DNA from: JBFLYH01 sp964630235
Lineage (GTDB): Bacteria > Oederibacteriota > JAAXVQ01 > JAUVAV01
Direction of reading: 5' to 3'
Assembly (NCBI GenBank): GCA_964630235.1
Contig: CAZVUO010000002.1
Coordinates: 248,001 to 312,000, forward strand
Length of the DNA: 64,000 nt
Positions 30,838 through 39,242 of this stretch are shown here, in pieces. The notes under the pieces were generated by a model. It was not told where the DNA came from and made no database searches. It was given only the letters and a program-made list of their open reading frames with translations. Position 1 is the first letter of the stretch; each line of letters starts with the position of its first letter. The translations under genes and the position numbers were made by a program.

Positions 30838-31821
30838 TTATAGCAGCTCCTGCCCTCCCTTCCCCCCGCTAGTTCTGGCAAAGTACTGGCGAACCGCGGT
30901 CAATAGGCTTTCCGATGTACGCAGTCCCTGCAAGGGACCCCAAAACCAATGCGGCACCGGGAAGGCTCCGGCGAAGTACTCGCAAAAATTTTTAAGCTCA
31001 GCCGTGCGCTTGGGCAGGTGAATTTCCTCGCCGAAACAAGCGACCAGGTCCTCAAAGATCCGGTCTGGCGGCGGCGCGGGCGACGGTTCCTGCCCGTTCA
31101 ACCGGCTGGCTGCCTCGCGGAAGATCGTCGGACGAGCCGCGGCCGCCCGTCCGATCATGACGGCGTCGCAGCCCGTGCGCCGCAGCATGTCCACGGCGTC
31201 GGCCGCGGTCCGCACGTCGCCGTTGCCGATGACTGGCATGGCCACCCAGGCCTTCGTCTCGGCGATCCATTCCCAGCGTGCCGGCCGGGCAAAGCGTTTT
31301 TCCAGCCCCCGGGGATGCACGCAGACGGCATCCACGCCCTCGTCCTCCAGCATGCGAAAGAAGGCCCTGGCTTCCTCCGGCCGGGGCCAGGCGTTCCGCA
31401 GTTTAACCGTCACGCAGCGCGCAGCGGCCCGACGCATGGCCCGGATGGCCCGCTGCGCGGCCGGCAGGTCCTTCAAGAGCGCGGCGCCCCACCCCCGTTT
31501 CATGATCAGGGCCCGGCTGCATCCGAGATTCAGATCAAACCCCGCGGGCTGGAAAACTTCCAGCCGCCTCACCGCCGAGGCGAGCACCTCCGGCTCACTG
31601 CCCGCCAGCTGCAGGATCAGCGGTTTTTCCCGGTCAAATCCCTTGAAGATCAAGGCCGTATCGGGTTCATGGACGACGCGGCCGGCGTTCAGCATTTCCG
31701 AGTAATACAGGCCGCAGCCGCCGTAGGAACGCACCAGGCTGCGGAACGCATGGCCGGTCAGGTCCATCATGGGCGCCAAAACCAGCGGGGGCTGGACCGC
31801 GAGACCGCGAAGCGCGAGCAT
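30838..31821 (-). CDS. tRNA-dihydrouridine synthase family protein
   Basis: A 327-residue FMN enzyme that reduces uridines in tRNA. It has the N-terminal LAPMMDLTG, the catalytic Cys101 in FDLNLGCS, the base-binding HPRGLEKRF (family HxRTxxQ), and the FMN phosphate segments VIGNGDV and MIGRAAAARP. The motif usually reads GCP; here Ser replaces Pro, which is uncommon but leaves the Cys in place. The C-terminal helical domain is typical of the DusB/DusA group; the exact subgroup is not clear. It starts three bases after nadE, so the two form an operon. Confidence 0.88.
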   Translation of the reverse strand: MLALRGLAVQPPLVLAPMMDLTGHAFRSLVRSYGGCGLYYSEMLNAGRVVHEPDTALIFKGFDREKPLILQLAGSEPEVLASAVRRLEVFQPAGFDLNLGCSRALIMKRGWGAALLKDLPAAQRAIRAMRRAAARCVTVKLRNAWPRPEEARAFFRMLEDEGVDAVCVHPRGLEKRFARPARWEWIAETKAWVAMPVIGNGDVRTAADAVDMLRRTGCDAVMIGRAAAARPTIFREAASRLNGQEPSPAPPPDRIFEDLVACFGEEIHLPKRTAELKNFCEYFAGAFPVPHWFWGPLQGLRTSESLLTAVRQYFARTSGGKGGQELL

Positions 31822-31824
31822 GAA

Positions 31825-33537
31825 TCAGCCGTGGGGAGGACGGTGGGGACGGAAGCGGTTGGTGATGGGCAGGCGGCGGTCCCGCCCGAACGCTTTGGGG
31901 GTGATCTTGATACCCGGCGGAGCCTGGCGCCGCTTGTATTCGTTGTCATCCACGCGCCGCAAGGTATCCTGAACGACGCGGGCGCCGAATCCGCGCCGGA
32001 CGATTTCTTCCAGACCGCGCCCTTCCTCAATATAGGCCCTGAGCACCTGGTCCAACACCGGATAAGGGGGCAGCGTGTCCTGGTCCTTCTGATGGGGGCG
32101 CAGCTCGGCCGTCGGCGCGCGGTCCAGCACGCTGCGCGGGATGATCGCGCGGCCTGCCTCGCGGTTGACCAGCCCGGCCAGCTCATAGACCAGGGTTTTG
32201 GGAACATCCTTGAGCATGGCAAAGCCGCCGGCCATGTCGCCATACAAGGTGCAGTAGCCGACGGCGGTTTCGCTTTTATTCCCCGTGGTCAGCACCAGCC
32301 AGCCAAAGTGGTTGGACAGCGCCATCAGCAGCGTGCCCCGGATCCGCGCCTGCAGGTTTTCGAACGCAATGCCCTGGGTTTTAGGCCCGAGCGTGTCTCG
32401 GAGCGCGGCGGTAAAAGCCTGGTAGATGGGCATGATGGGGAGCGTGATGAACCGGATGCCCAGGCTGGCGGCCACCCGGGCGGCGTCGGCGCGCGTTCCC
32501 TTGGAGCTGAAGGCCGAGGGCATCGAAACGCCAATGACATTGCGCGCGCCCAGGGCTTCCACGGCCAGCGCAGCGGTTAAAGCTGAGTCCACGCCTCCGC
32601 TTAAGCCGATGACCGCCTGCTGGAACCCGTTTTTACGCACGTAGTCCCGCGTACCGGTGACCAGGGCCGCGTGAATTTCCTGCAGCCGCCCGGCCTGGGG
32701 AGGCCGGCTGGCCCGGGGCAGGGGCGGCAGCGCCAGGGGCCGGGCTTCGAGGCGGAGGCAAACGGCGCCCGGAACCCGCGCCGGACGGCGGCGTTCCCGT
32801 GCCCGGCGCCAATCGGCGACCAGCAGCGATTCCTCGAAGTGGGGCGCCTGGGCTTGAACGCGCCCGCGGCTGTCCAGCACCATGCTGCGGCCGTCGAAAA
32901 CCAGCTCATCCTGGCCTCCGACCAGATTCACGTAGGCCACGGCCGCGCCGGCCCGGCGCGCCAGCCGCTGCAACAGCTGCCGCCTCAGCTGGAATTTACC
33001 CGCGTGGAACGGCGAAGCCGAAAGGTTCAGCACGGCATCCACGCCGGCCTTGAGCACGGTGTTTTCCACCGGCCCGTCCGGCACCCAGAGATCCTCGCAG
33101 ATCGTCAGCGCCAGCCGCCAGCCGGCCAGATCGAGGAGCAGCACCCGGTTCCCGGGATGAAAATAGCGTTTTTCGTCGAAAACCCCGTAATTAGGCAGTT
33201 CGATTTTATCGTAGTACCCGGCCAGGCGCCCCTGGTTCAGCACAGCCGCGGAATTGAACACCTGCTCTCCCACACGGCGGGCCAATCCCACGCACGCGCA
33301 GAGTCCGTGGACGGAAGGCCGCAGGGCGGCCAGCGCCTCGTGGTTCGCCTTGAGAAAACTGCTGCTTTGCAGCAGGTCCTCCGGCGGATAGCCGCACAAG
33401 GCCAGCTCCGGAAAGAGCAGGAGCTGCGCGCCCGCCTCCCTGGCCTGGGTCAAACGCCCGCGCAGCTGGGAGAGATTGGCCGTAAAATCGCCCATGCTGG
33501 GGTTGGTTTGTGCCAGGGCGATGCGCAAAGGCCGCAA
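31825..33537 (-). CDS. nadE: Glutamine-dependent NAD+ synthetase
   Basis: Last step of NAD synthesis: amidation of nicotinate-adenine dinucleotide with glutamine-derived ammonia. The N-terminal nitrilase domain carries the Glu-Lys-Cys triad (FPELALCGYPPEDLL, DKIELPNYGVFDE, LTICEDLW). The C-terminal synthetase has the PP-loop GLSGGVDSA and TTGNKSETAVGYCTLYGDMAGG. About 570 residues, normal for the two-domain form. The start is uncertain: TTG 33537 has AAGGGGGTG at good spacing, while GTG 33546 lies within that site. The longer frame overlaps the lytic transglycosylase and is rejected. Confidence 0.94.
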   Translation of the reverse strand: MRPLRIALAQTNPSMGDFTANLSQLRGRLTQAREAGAQLLLFPELALCGYPPEDLLQSSSFLKANHEALAALRPSVHGLCACVGLARRVGEQVFNSAAVLNQGRLAGYYDKIELPNYGVFDEKRYFHPGNRVLLLDLAGWRLALTICEDLWVPDGPVENTVLKAGVDAVLNLSASPFHAGKFQLRRQLLQRLARRAGAAVAYVNLVGGQDELVFDGRSMVLDSRGRVQAQAPHFEESLLVADWRRARERRRPARVPGAVCLRLEARPLALPPLPRASRPPQAGRLQEIHAALVTGTRDYVRKNGFQQAVIGLSGGVDSALTAALAVEALGARNVIGVSMPSAFSSKGTRADAARVAASLGIRFITLPIMPIYQAFTAALRDTLGPKTQGIAFENLQARIRGTLLMALSNHFGWLVLTTGNKSETAVGYCTLYGDMAGGFAMLKDVPKTLVYELAGLVNREAGRAIIPRSVLDRAPTAELRPHQKDQDTLPPYPVLDQVLRAYIEEGRGLEEIVRRGFGARVVQDTLRRVDDNEYKRRQAPPGIKITPKAFGRDRRLPITNRFRPHRPPHG

Positions 33538-33550
33538 GGAGCTCACCCCC

Positions 33551-34897
33551 TTAGTTCGTGCGGTAAATGCGGAGTTTTTGGCCTGGAAAAATGTATTTAT
33601 TCCGGCTGGCCACCGGATTCCAGCGCTTGATTTTCTCCACCGTCGTGTGGTGTTTGCGGGCGATGGTGAACAGCGAGTCCCCGGACCGGACCGCGTACAC
33701 CACGTACACACCGGCGAATTTGCGCCGGCCCATTTCCTCCGCGCTCAGGTATTTTTTGTCATCCGGCAGCGCCGCGAAATTGGCTTGAAAGAGCCCGGCC
33801 GTTCCCTGCGGCAGCCGCAGCATATAGGTTTCGGGTCCGGGCGGCGTGCAGCCCTTGGTCAGCTCGGGATTCAGATCCGCCACCGCCGACACGGTGACCC
33901 CCAGCGCCTCGGCCACGGTTTTCAGATCCACGCTTCCCGGGACCTCCACCTCGTCGCACGCTTCGCCGGATTCCAGCTCGGGATTGAAGCCGTACAGTTC
34001 CGGTTCCCTCGCGATGAGCAGGGTGGCGTACACCCGGGGGACGTACAATTCGGTTTCCGGCGGCAGGGCGAGGTCCCAATAATTCCGCGTGCCCTGGGCC
34101 CGGATGGACTGCCACACGCGGCCGGAACCGGCGTTGTACGCGGCCAGCGCCAAGTCCCAATCCTGAAATTCGCGGAACAAATCCTTGAGATGGCGGATCG
34201 CGGCCAGCGCGGCTTTCTCCGGATCGCGGCGCTCATCCACCCAGTGGTCCTGCTTGAGCCCGACCATTTCGGCCGTGCCCTGGATGAACTGGAACAACCC
34301 GACGGCCTCCTTGGAAGAGCGGTTGCGCGGGTTGAATCCTGATTCCACCAGGGCCAGGAAGACGAGGTCGCCGGGCAGCCCTTCCTGCAGAAACAATTCC
34401 CGCAGGGCGGGAACGTAGCGGCCTGACCGGCGCAGCCAGCGGGCGAAGGATTCCCGGCCCGCGGTCAGGTAATGGTCAACCTGGCGTTCGACCCGGGGAT
34501 TGTAGGGGACGGGAAAGGTAAAGGGTTCGTTCTCCCATTCCGGCGAGGTCCTATGGAGCAAACGGTTGAAGCGCACGGTCAAGAGACCAAGCTTGGAGGT
34601 CAGGGTGGCGTAGCGGCCGCCGAGGCCGTCCTGCGGAGGCTCGGCCGCGTACAGGATCCGCGCGGCGCGCACCGCGGCCTGCTCGGCGCCGACCTGGTCG
34701 TCCGCCACGTAACTGGCCATGGCCAGGTTCAGCTCCGCTTCAGCCCGGTCCAGCTGCCCGGCCGTCAGCGCGACCCCGCCACCCGCGCCCGACGCCCGTG
34801 AAGCGCCGGGAACAGCCGGCGCGCCGGCGCAACCGGCCGCGCCGAAAAGCAGGCAGGCGAGCAGATAGCGGGTGAAAAACACTCTCATTTTTTCCAT
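33551..34897 (-). CDS. MltD-like lytic transglycosylase lipoprotein with LysM
   Basis: A 448-residue lipoprotein. The lipobox FGAAGC follows a short signal (cleavage at about Cys20). The SLT catalytic domain (about residues 165-300) has the Glu in ESGFNPRNRSSKEAVGLFQF, plus AAYNAGSGRVW. Two LysM-type modules follow: a weak one (about 325-365, VAEALGVTVSAVADLNPEL) and a clear one at the C-terminus (VRSGDSLFTIARKHHTTVEKIKRWN). It cleaves peptidoglycan glycan strands non-hydrolytically, anchored in a lipid membrane facing the periplasm. ATG 34897 is preferred; ATG 34888 is also possible. It lies directly upstream of nadE with about a dozen bases between. Confidence 0.92.
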   Translation of the reverse strand: MEKMRVFFTRYLLACLLFGAAGCAGAPAVPGASRASGAGGGVALTAGQLDRAEAELNLAMASYVADDQVGAEQAAVRAARILYAAEPPQDGLGGRYATLTSKLGLLTVRFNRLLHRTSPEWENEPFTFPVPYNPRVERQVDHYLTAGRESFARWLRRSGRYVPALRELFLQEGLPGDLVFLALVESGFNPRNRSSKEAVGLFQFIQGTAEMVGLKQDHWVDERRDPEKAALAAIRHLKDLFREFQDWDLALAAYNAGSGRVWQSIRAQGTRNYWDLALPPETELYVPRVYATLLIAREPELYGFNPELESGEACDEVEVPGSVDLKTVAEALGVTVSAVADLNPELTKGCTPPGPETYMLRLPQGTAGLFQANFAALPDDKKYLSAEEMGRRKFAGVYVVYAVRSGDSLFTIARKHHTTVEKIKRWNPVASRNKYIFPGQKLRIYRTN

Positions 34898-34993
34898 GCG
34901 AATCCAGATCTCCCGAACGCGAGAATAGAAAAGCCAGCCCAAAATAACAGAGCCAATGGCTGGTTGACAACACAAATCGGGGACCGCAGTGTG

Positions 34994-35755
34994 TCAAAGG
35001 GTGTGAAATTCGGCTTCCCGCGTTTTGGTTTGCACCACCGCGAAATGCCCGTCCGCCAACGCGCCGGGCTGGACCACCACCGTGCCGCCGTGCGTCTTGC
35101 TCCGCGGCAGGCGCGTGGGACTGGAGCTGAAGAGGAGGGAGGGCGCCGCGGCGTTGATCAAGTGGGTGACCAGCGGGCTGGCGCCTTCGGCCTGGGCCGG
35201 CTCATCGTCCGGCAGCAAGGGGGGCGAGTAGAAGAGCAGGATCCGGGGCGGATTCAAATAATGCAGCCGGCGCAGTCCAAAGATGGTTTCCGCCCGGGCA
35301 TAATGCAGCAGAAAGTAATCCTCGCTCTGGTTCTCGGTCAGCCGCCCGCCGAATCCCGCGAAAAGGTAGGGGCCGGCTTGGAGGATGTTTTCCTGCGCCA
35401 AGCGGATGGTTTCCGAGCCGAATGCGGACTGCTGGAGAAAAAGGAAATAGCGCTCCTCGGGCGCGTCCAACTCCCCGGGAATGAGCAGAACGGGGATCTC
35501 CAGCTTGCTGATCAGGGTGCAGAACTGTTTGTAGGTTTGGAGGTCCTGATAGGCTTCTTCGATGACTTCGCGGCGGTTGCGGTTGGGCGGCCTGCCTTCC
35601 CGCGCCGCGTCGTGCCATTCCTGCCGGCGGGCCTGGCCGGCCACGATGTTGCCGCAAAAGCAGACCGCTTCCCAGGCAAAACGTCCCCGGCGCGCCAGGA
35701 GCAAAGCCAACCGCTCCATGACCCCGCGCAAATCGGAGATCAGCAGAATCTGCAT
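34994..35755 (-). CDS. Calcineurin-type phosphoesterase homologue with eroded metal site
   Basis: A 253-residue protein whose order of motifs matches the metallophosphoesterase fold, but the metal ligands are changed. The usual D-x-H is SDLRG (Asp8, Arg10), the usual GDxxD is CGNIVAG (Asn36), and the usual GNHD is GELD (94-97). The later LFYSPPL and GTVVVQPGALADGHFAVV keep the fold's C-terminal pattern. At least three ligands are lost, so a dinuclear centre is unlikely. It resembles the TT1561-like phosphoesterase group. A nucleotide-binding or regulatory role is inference. The ribosome site is weak. It ends 96 bases upstream of the lytic transglycosylase start. Confidence 0.65.
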   Translation of the reverse strand: MQILLISDLRGVMERLALLLARRGRFAWEAVCFCGNIVAGQARRQEWHDAAREGRPPNRNRREVIEEAYQDLQTYKQFCTLISKLEIPVLLIPGELDAPEERYFLFLQQSAFGSETIRLAQENILQAGPYLFAGFGGRLTENQSEDYFLLHYARAETIFGLRRLHYLNPPRILLFYSPPLLPDDEPAQAEGASPLVTHLINAAAPSLLFSSSPTRLPRSKTHGGTVVVQPGALADGHFAVVQTKTREAEFHTL

Positions 35756-35770
35756 GCCTGCGGGAGGCTT

Positions 35771-36391
35771 CTAGACCATCGAGAGCAGGCGGCGGTCGGT
35801 GAGCAAAACCACGCTGCCGCGGGGCTTCTGGTACCCGTTGTGGCTTTTTTCCCACCGCACACGCAGCCGTTTGGCCCGGCTGCCGGCCTCGGCCAGCACC
35901 TTGCCCCGCGTGCCCACGGTCAGATAGCGGTTTTTCTCCAGGCGGTAGTTGACGAGCAGGAGCACCGAACTTCCCGGCTTCACCCGCATCTGTCCATAGA
36001 ATTGGACCGTGTACCCCAGCTGGTTTTCGAAATAAACGTTCTTGCTCCGGCCTCCCACGAAATTTTCCACCACGCCGGCGAAGCGTTCCACCCGGTTGAC
36101 AATGGCGTAGGTTTTGGCTTCCCGGCGGGTCAGGCGCTCTTGCAGCAGGGTGCGGAAGGCAAGCTTGAGCTGATCCCAGTAGCGAAAAACGATGTCTTCA
36201 ATGGTTTCCACCCAGACCTTGATGGTGCCGTCGTTTTTCACCCAGCCCTTCAGGTAATTGTCGTATCCGGAGGGATTGAGTTTGGCCCTGTCAATGATCT
36301 CCTGGTGGCTTTTGTCGCTGATGTAGGTGTGCTGCTGCAAATCCACCAGAAATTTCATTTCCTTGATGCGATCGCCGCCGGTCCAGGTCAT
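35771..36391 (-). CDS. Unknown soluble protein
   Basis: A 206-residue protein with no signal peptide or transmembrane segment. It is rich in Lys, Arg, Tyr and Val, and the C-terminal half looks beta-rich (VLLLVNYRLEKNRYLTVGT, RVRWEKSHNG). No family is recognised. GGAGGG precedes ATG 36391, and a good sigma-70-like promoter lies at 36436-36464. It is first in a short run with the degenerate phosphoesterase, 15 bases apart. Confidence 0.65.
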   Translation of the reverse strand: MTWTGGDRIKEMKFLVDLQQHTYISDKSHQEIIDRAKLNPSGYDNYLKGWVKNDGTIKVWVETIEDIVFRYWDQLKLAFRTLLQERLTRREAKTYAIVNRVERFAGVVENFVGGRSKNVYFENQLGYTVQFYGQMRVKPGSSVLLLVNYRLEKNRYLTVGTRGKVLAEAGSRAKRLRVRWEKSHNGYQKPRGSVVLLTDRRLLSMV

Positions 36392-36435
36392 CGCGCGCCC
36401 TCCGCCTGCAAAATGTATTCCGCCCCGAAATATAA

Positions 36436-36464
36436 ATTATAGCCCAATCCAAGCGGACCCGCAA
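36436..36464 (-). promoter_or_regulatory. Sigma-70-type promoter
   Basis: Minus strand: TTGCGG (36464-36459), exactly 17 bases, then TATAAT (36441-36436). It predicts a leader of about 38 bases before ATG 36391. Confidence 0.65.
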
Positions 36465-36582
36465 CGTCAAAGTCCGTCAGGCTGAACACCGGACCGTTCG
36501 TCGAGCCGTTTGCCGGGCCCGCCAAGGCGGTCGAAACGACCGTCCCCCTCGACAGGCGCGGGGACCAGGGATGTCCGGGTCC

Positions 36583-37359
36583 TTACCGCGGCCCGCTTTC
36601 CACGCAGGCATACGCGTTGTGGTTGTGGATGCTCTCCCAGTTCTCGCTCTCCACCGTGAACCACGTGATGCGCGGGTCCGCCCGGAGGGCCACCGCGATT
36701 TCCCGGACGATGTCCTCGACGAACGCCGGGTTGTCATAGGCGCGTTCCGTGATGTACTTTTCGTCCTCGCGTTTGAGCATGGCGTAAAGATCGCATACCG
36801 CGCAGCGTTCCACCAGGGCGATCAGATCCTCGATCCACACCAGGGTGTTCATCTTCACCGACACGGTGACCAGGGAGCGCTGGTTATGCGCGCCCCGGTC
36901 GCTGATCTCTTTCGAGCAGGGGCAGAGCGTGGAGATCGGCACATGGACCGTCAGCACGAATTCCTTGCCGCCGTCGCGGCGCAGGCTGACGACCATGGCG
37001 CAGGTGTATTCCATCAGGCTGGTGACCTTGGAGACCGGGGCTTGCTTTTCGATGAAGTAAGGAAAGGACATTTCCAGATAGGCCGCCTCGGAATTCAGCG
37101 CTTCCCGGAGGTTCAGGCAGATCTCCTCCATATGGTGGACGTTGATTTCGCGCTGGTGGCGGTTGAGCACCTCCACGAACCGGCTCATGTGCGTGCCCCG
37201 GAACTGTTCCGGCAGGTGGACGTAGAGATTCACGTCCGCCACGGTGTGCTGGACTTTATGGGCCTTGTCCCGCACGGTGATGGGATACTTCAAATTGCGG
37301 ATGCCCACCTTGTCAATGTCAATCTTGCGGGTATCCTCCTGATTTTGAACGTCCTTCAT
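36583..37359 (-). CDS. folE2: GTP cyclohydrolase FolE2 (type IB)
   Basis: Converts GTP to dihydroneopterin triphosphate, the entry to folate, queuosine and biopterin-type pathways. The 258-residue length is typical. The metal/catalytic Cys segment is LCPCSKEISDRGAHNQRS. Other family blocks are GTHMSRFVEVLN, LEMSFPYFI and the C-terminal ESIHNHNAYA. Type IB enzymes work without zinc, which suits metal-poor or anaerobic settings. ATG 37359 immediately follows the stop of the PTPS gene (TGACATG), giving tight coupling with it and, through it, with the SDR. Confidence 0.94.
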   Translation of the reverse strand: MKDVQNQEDTRKIDIDKVGIRNLKYPITVRDKAHKVQHTVADVNLYVHLPEQFRGTHMSRFVEVLNRHQREINVHHMEEICLNLREALNSEAAYLEMSFPYFIEKQAPVSKVTSLMEYTCAMVVSLRRDGGKEFVLTVHVPISTLCPCSKEISDRGAHNQRSLVTVSVKMNTLVWIEDLIALVERCAVCDLYAMLKREDEKYITERAYDNPAFVEDIVREIAVALRADPRITWFTVESENWESIHNHNAYACVESGPR

Positions 37360-37360
37360 G

Positions 37361-37774
37361 TCACGCCTCCCCGCGGTACACAGCGCAGTTGTCCTCCGTC
37401 TCCCACAGCCTGACTTCGTGCAAACGCCCCGCCGGCAGATGCGACTGCAGGCATTCCCAGATGGCAACGACCAGGTTTTCGGCCGTCGGGATGCGGCCCT
37501 TCAGGATCACGGTATCCCGGTTCAAATCCCGGTGATCCAGGGGCGCCACGATCTGCGTTTCCAGGATTTCCTTCAACCGGGTCAAATTCATGACCATGCC
37601 CGTCACCGGATCCGGATCGCCGCAAACCGTCACGTCCAGCGAATAATTGTGCCCATGGCCCTGCGGCGCGGAACATTTTCCGAAGGTTGCCCGGTTTTCT
37701 TCCTCGGACAGCCCGGGTGATGCAAGCCGGTGCCCGGCGCAAAACTCGATCCGCTTGGTCAGATAAATTTTCAT
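37361..37774 (-). CDS. 6-pyruvoyl-tetrahydropterin synthase family (PTPS/QueD)
   Basis: A 137-residue T-fold enzyme acting on dihydroneopterin triphosphate. Zinc ligands are His15 (FCAGH) and His40/His42 (HGHNY). The catalytic Cys34 lies in FGKCSAPQGHGH and the pterin anchor Glu in LWETEDN. The spacing Cys-x5-HGH is that of biopterin-type PTPS (as in animals); bacterial QueD normally has Cys-x3-HGH. It overlaps the SDR stop by four bases and is followed by folE2, so it could make 6-pyruvoyl-tetrahydropterin for reduction by the SDR. Queuosine synthesis (QueD) is the alternative. Confidence 0.88.
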   Translation of the reverse strand: MKIYLTKRIEFCAGHRLASPGLSEEENRATFGKCSAPQGHGHNYSLDVTVCGDPDPVTGMVMNLTRLKEILETQIVAPLDHRDLNRDTVILKGRIPTAENLVVAIWECLQSHLPAGRLHEVRLWETEDNCAVYRGEA

Positions 37775-38475
37775 GTCCCGCTCCCCGTGAGGATCAGATT
37801 CGCGCCCGTCACGGCCGCGCTCCGGTCCGACAGCAGGAATACCGCCGCCTCCGCGACTTCTTCGGGCCGCACGGCCGGCGGCAGCTGGGGCGCGGCCTGC
37901 CGCAGCATGTCGGTGTCCACCGCCCCGGGCGACAGGCAGTTAACGCGCACGCCCCGCGCCTTCCCTTCCACGGCAAGGATTTCCGTGAGTCCCAGCACGC
38001 CGTATTTGCTGACGTTGTAGGCGGTAAAGCCGGGGAATTTTTCGACGCCGGGAACGCCCGACAGGGAAGCGATGTTCACAATACTGCCTCCGGCCGCCAT
38101 CCGGCGGAACGCTTCACGGCAGGCCAGGAAGGTGCCGGTCAGATTAACGCGCAGGATTTCGTTCCACTCCTCCAGGGAGAGTTCGGCAGCGGGCGCTTTG
38201 CGGAAAACCGCCGCGCAGTTCACCAACCCATCCACCCCGCCCCGGGCCGCCGCGGCTTCGAACAACCGCCGCACGCCGGACTCGGTGCCGATGTCGCAGG
38301 GCTCGATCAATACCCCTTGGGCGGCCCCGATGGCATCCGCGGTTTCCTCCAGCTTTTCCCGCCGCCGCCCGGCCAGCGCCACGCGCGCCCCCTCGGCCGC
38401 GCACTTCAGCGCGCAGGCGCGCCCGATGCCGCTGCCGGCGCCGGTGATCAGGATCCCTTTCCCCGCCAATTGCAT
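37771..38475 (-). CDS. Short-chain dehydrogenase/reductase, possible pterin reductase
   Basis: A 234-residue classical SDR. The nucleotide motif TGAGSGIG is at 11-18, the catalytic Ser is near 137-139, and Tyr153-xxx-Lys157 is YNVSK. AGRRRE after beta-2 (basic residues at 36-38) suggests NADPH preference. It overlaps the PTPS gene (ATGA) and precedes folE2, so reduction of a pyruvoyl-pterin (sepiapterin-reductase-like) is a reasonable hypothesis; by sequence alone it is a generic SDR. AAAGGA precedes ATG 38475. Confidence 0.88.
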   Translation of the reverse strand: MQLAGKGILITGAGSGIGRACALKCAAEGARVALAGRRREKLEETADAIGAAQGVLIEPCDIGTESGVRRLFEAAAARGGVDGLVNCAAVFRKAPAAELSLEEWNEILRVNLTGTFLACREAFRRMAAGGSIVNIASLSGVPGVEKFPGFTAYNVSKYGVLGLTEILAVEGKARGVRVNCLSPGAVDTDMLRQAAPQLPPAVRPEEVAEAAVFLLSDRSAAVTGANLILTGSGT

Positions 38476-38492
38476 GGGTCTGCCATCCTTTC

Positions 38493-39242
38493 TCAGCGCC
38501 GGCGGAAGACCGCGGCCACCAGGTCGCGGGTCAACCGGCGGCCGAACATTGGCCCTGGATAGCGGTACGGCCAGCGGGCCGCCAGCTCCAGCCTGCCGCC
38601 GGCCGCGTCCACAATATCCCCGGCGGTATAGAACCGGAACCACATTCCCGCCCGGCGGTCATACAGCACGCCCTGACGGCGCAGGGTCGAACCGCGCAGC
38701 AACGGGCCATAGTAGCCGTCCCGGCGCGTGAAGTGGTAGGAGAGCAGCCAGCCGCCCGGCTTCAGCACGCGGCTGCATTCGCGCCAGAGGCGCCGCTGCT
38801 GCCGGAGATTTCTCAGGTTGTCCGCAGCCGTGATTTCCAGCACGGCGTCAAAAACCTTTTCCCGCCATGGCAGGGGCCGCGCGAAGGTCCCTTGCCGGAG
38901 GCTCAGGCGTGTGCGCCAGCGCGCGGCCAGACGCCCGAATTCCCTCAGCGCCTCGGGCGCCGGGTCCAGGCCTGTCACCCGCCAGCCGGCCTTCAGCCAT
39001 GGCAGGCTGTTGCGCCCGCGGCCGCAACCCAGGTCCAGCAGGAACCCGGTCCTCAAGCCCTGCCGGAGCAGGAACCGTTTGAACCGCGCGATGCACCGTT
39101 CCGGCCGCAGGGAATAGGAAGACTCGATCCGTGCGCGGCCTCGGCGCCGGTATTCGCGCCGCCAGGCCGCGGTCTGCCGTTTTTCGCCGCCCGGGCTGGC
39201 GCGACCAGAACGCGCCGGGACGCGCGGTTCAGGGCTTGGCAA
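38493..39242 (-). CDS. SAM-dependent class I methyltransferase
   Basis: About 249 residues. The SAM-binding motif I is FLLDLGCGRGRNSLPWL with the acidic end of beta-2 in VTGLDPAPEAL, followed by DAVLEITAADNLRN and CSRVLKPGGWLLSYHF. The first 60 residues are Arg-rich. The start is unclear: no ATG lies between the hydrolase stop and the domain, and TTG 39242, which overlaps the hydrolase gene by 14 bases, is my choice. It is followed by the SDR after 17 bases. The substrate is unknown; the context allows methylation of a pterin or other small molecule. Confidence 0.82.
   Translation of the reverse strand: MPSPEPRVPARSGRASPGGEKRQTAAWRREYRRRGRARIESSYSLRPERCIARFKRFLLRQGLRTGFLLDLGCGRGRNSLPWLKAGWRVTGLDPAPEALREFGRLAARWRTRLSLRQGTFARPLPWREKVFDAVLEITAADNLRNLRQQRRLWRECSRVLKPGGWLLSYHFTRRDGYYGPLLRGSTLRRQGVLYDRRAGMWFRFYTAGDIVDAAGGRLELAARWPYRYPGPMFGRRLTRDLVAAVFRRR

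Noticed and set aside
30949..32580. 543-residue plus-strand frame
   Set aside because: Antisense of dus and nadE, both of which have complete catalytic motifs.
33547..33711. N-terminal extension of NadE
   Set aside because: It overlaps the LysM end of the lytic transglycosylase, which is real coding sequence.
37361..37774. Plain assignment as QueD
   Set aside because: Not excluded, but the Cys-x5-HGH spacing and the SDR partner argue for a biopterin-type PTPS, so no queD symbol is given.
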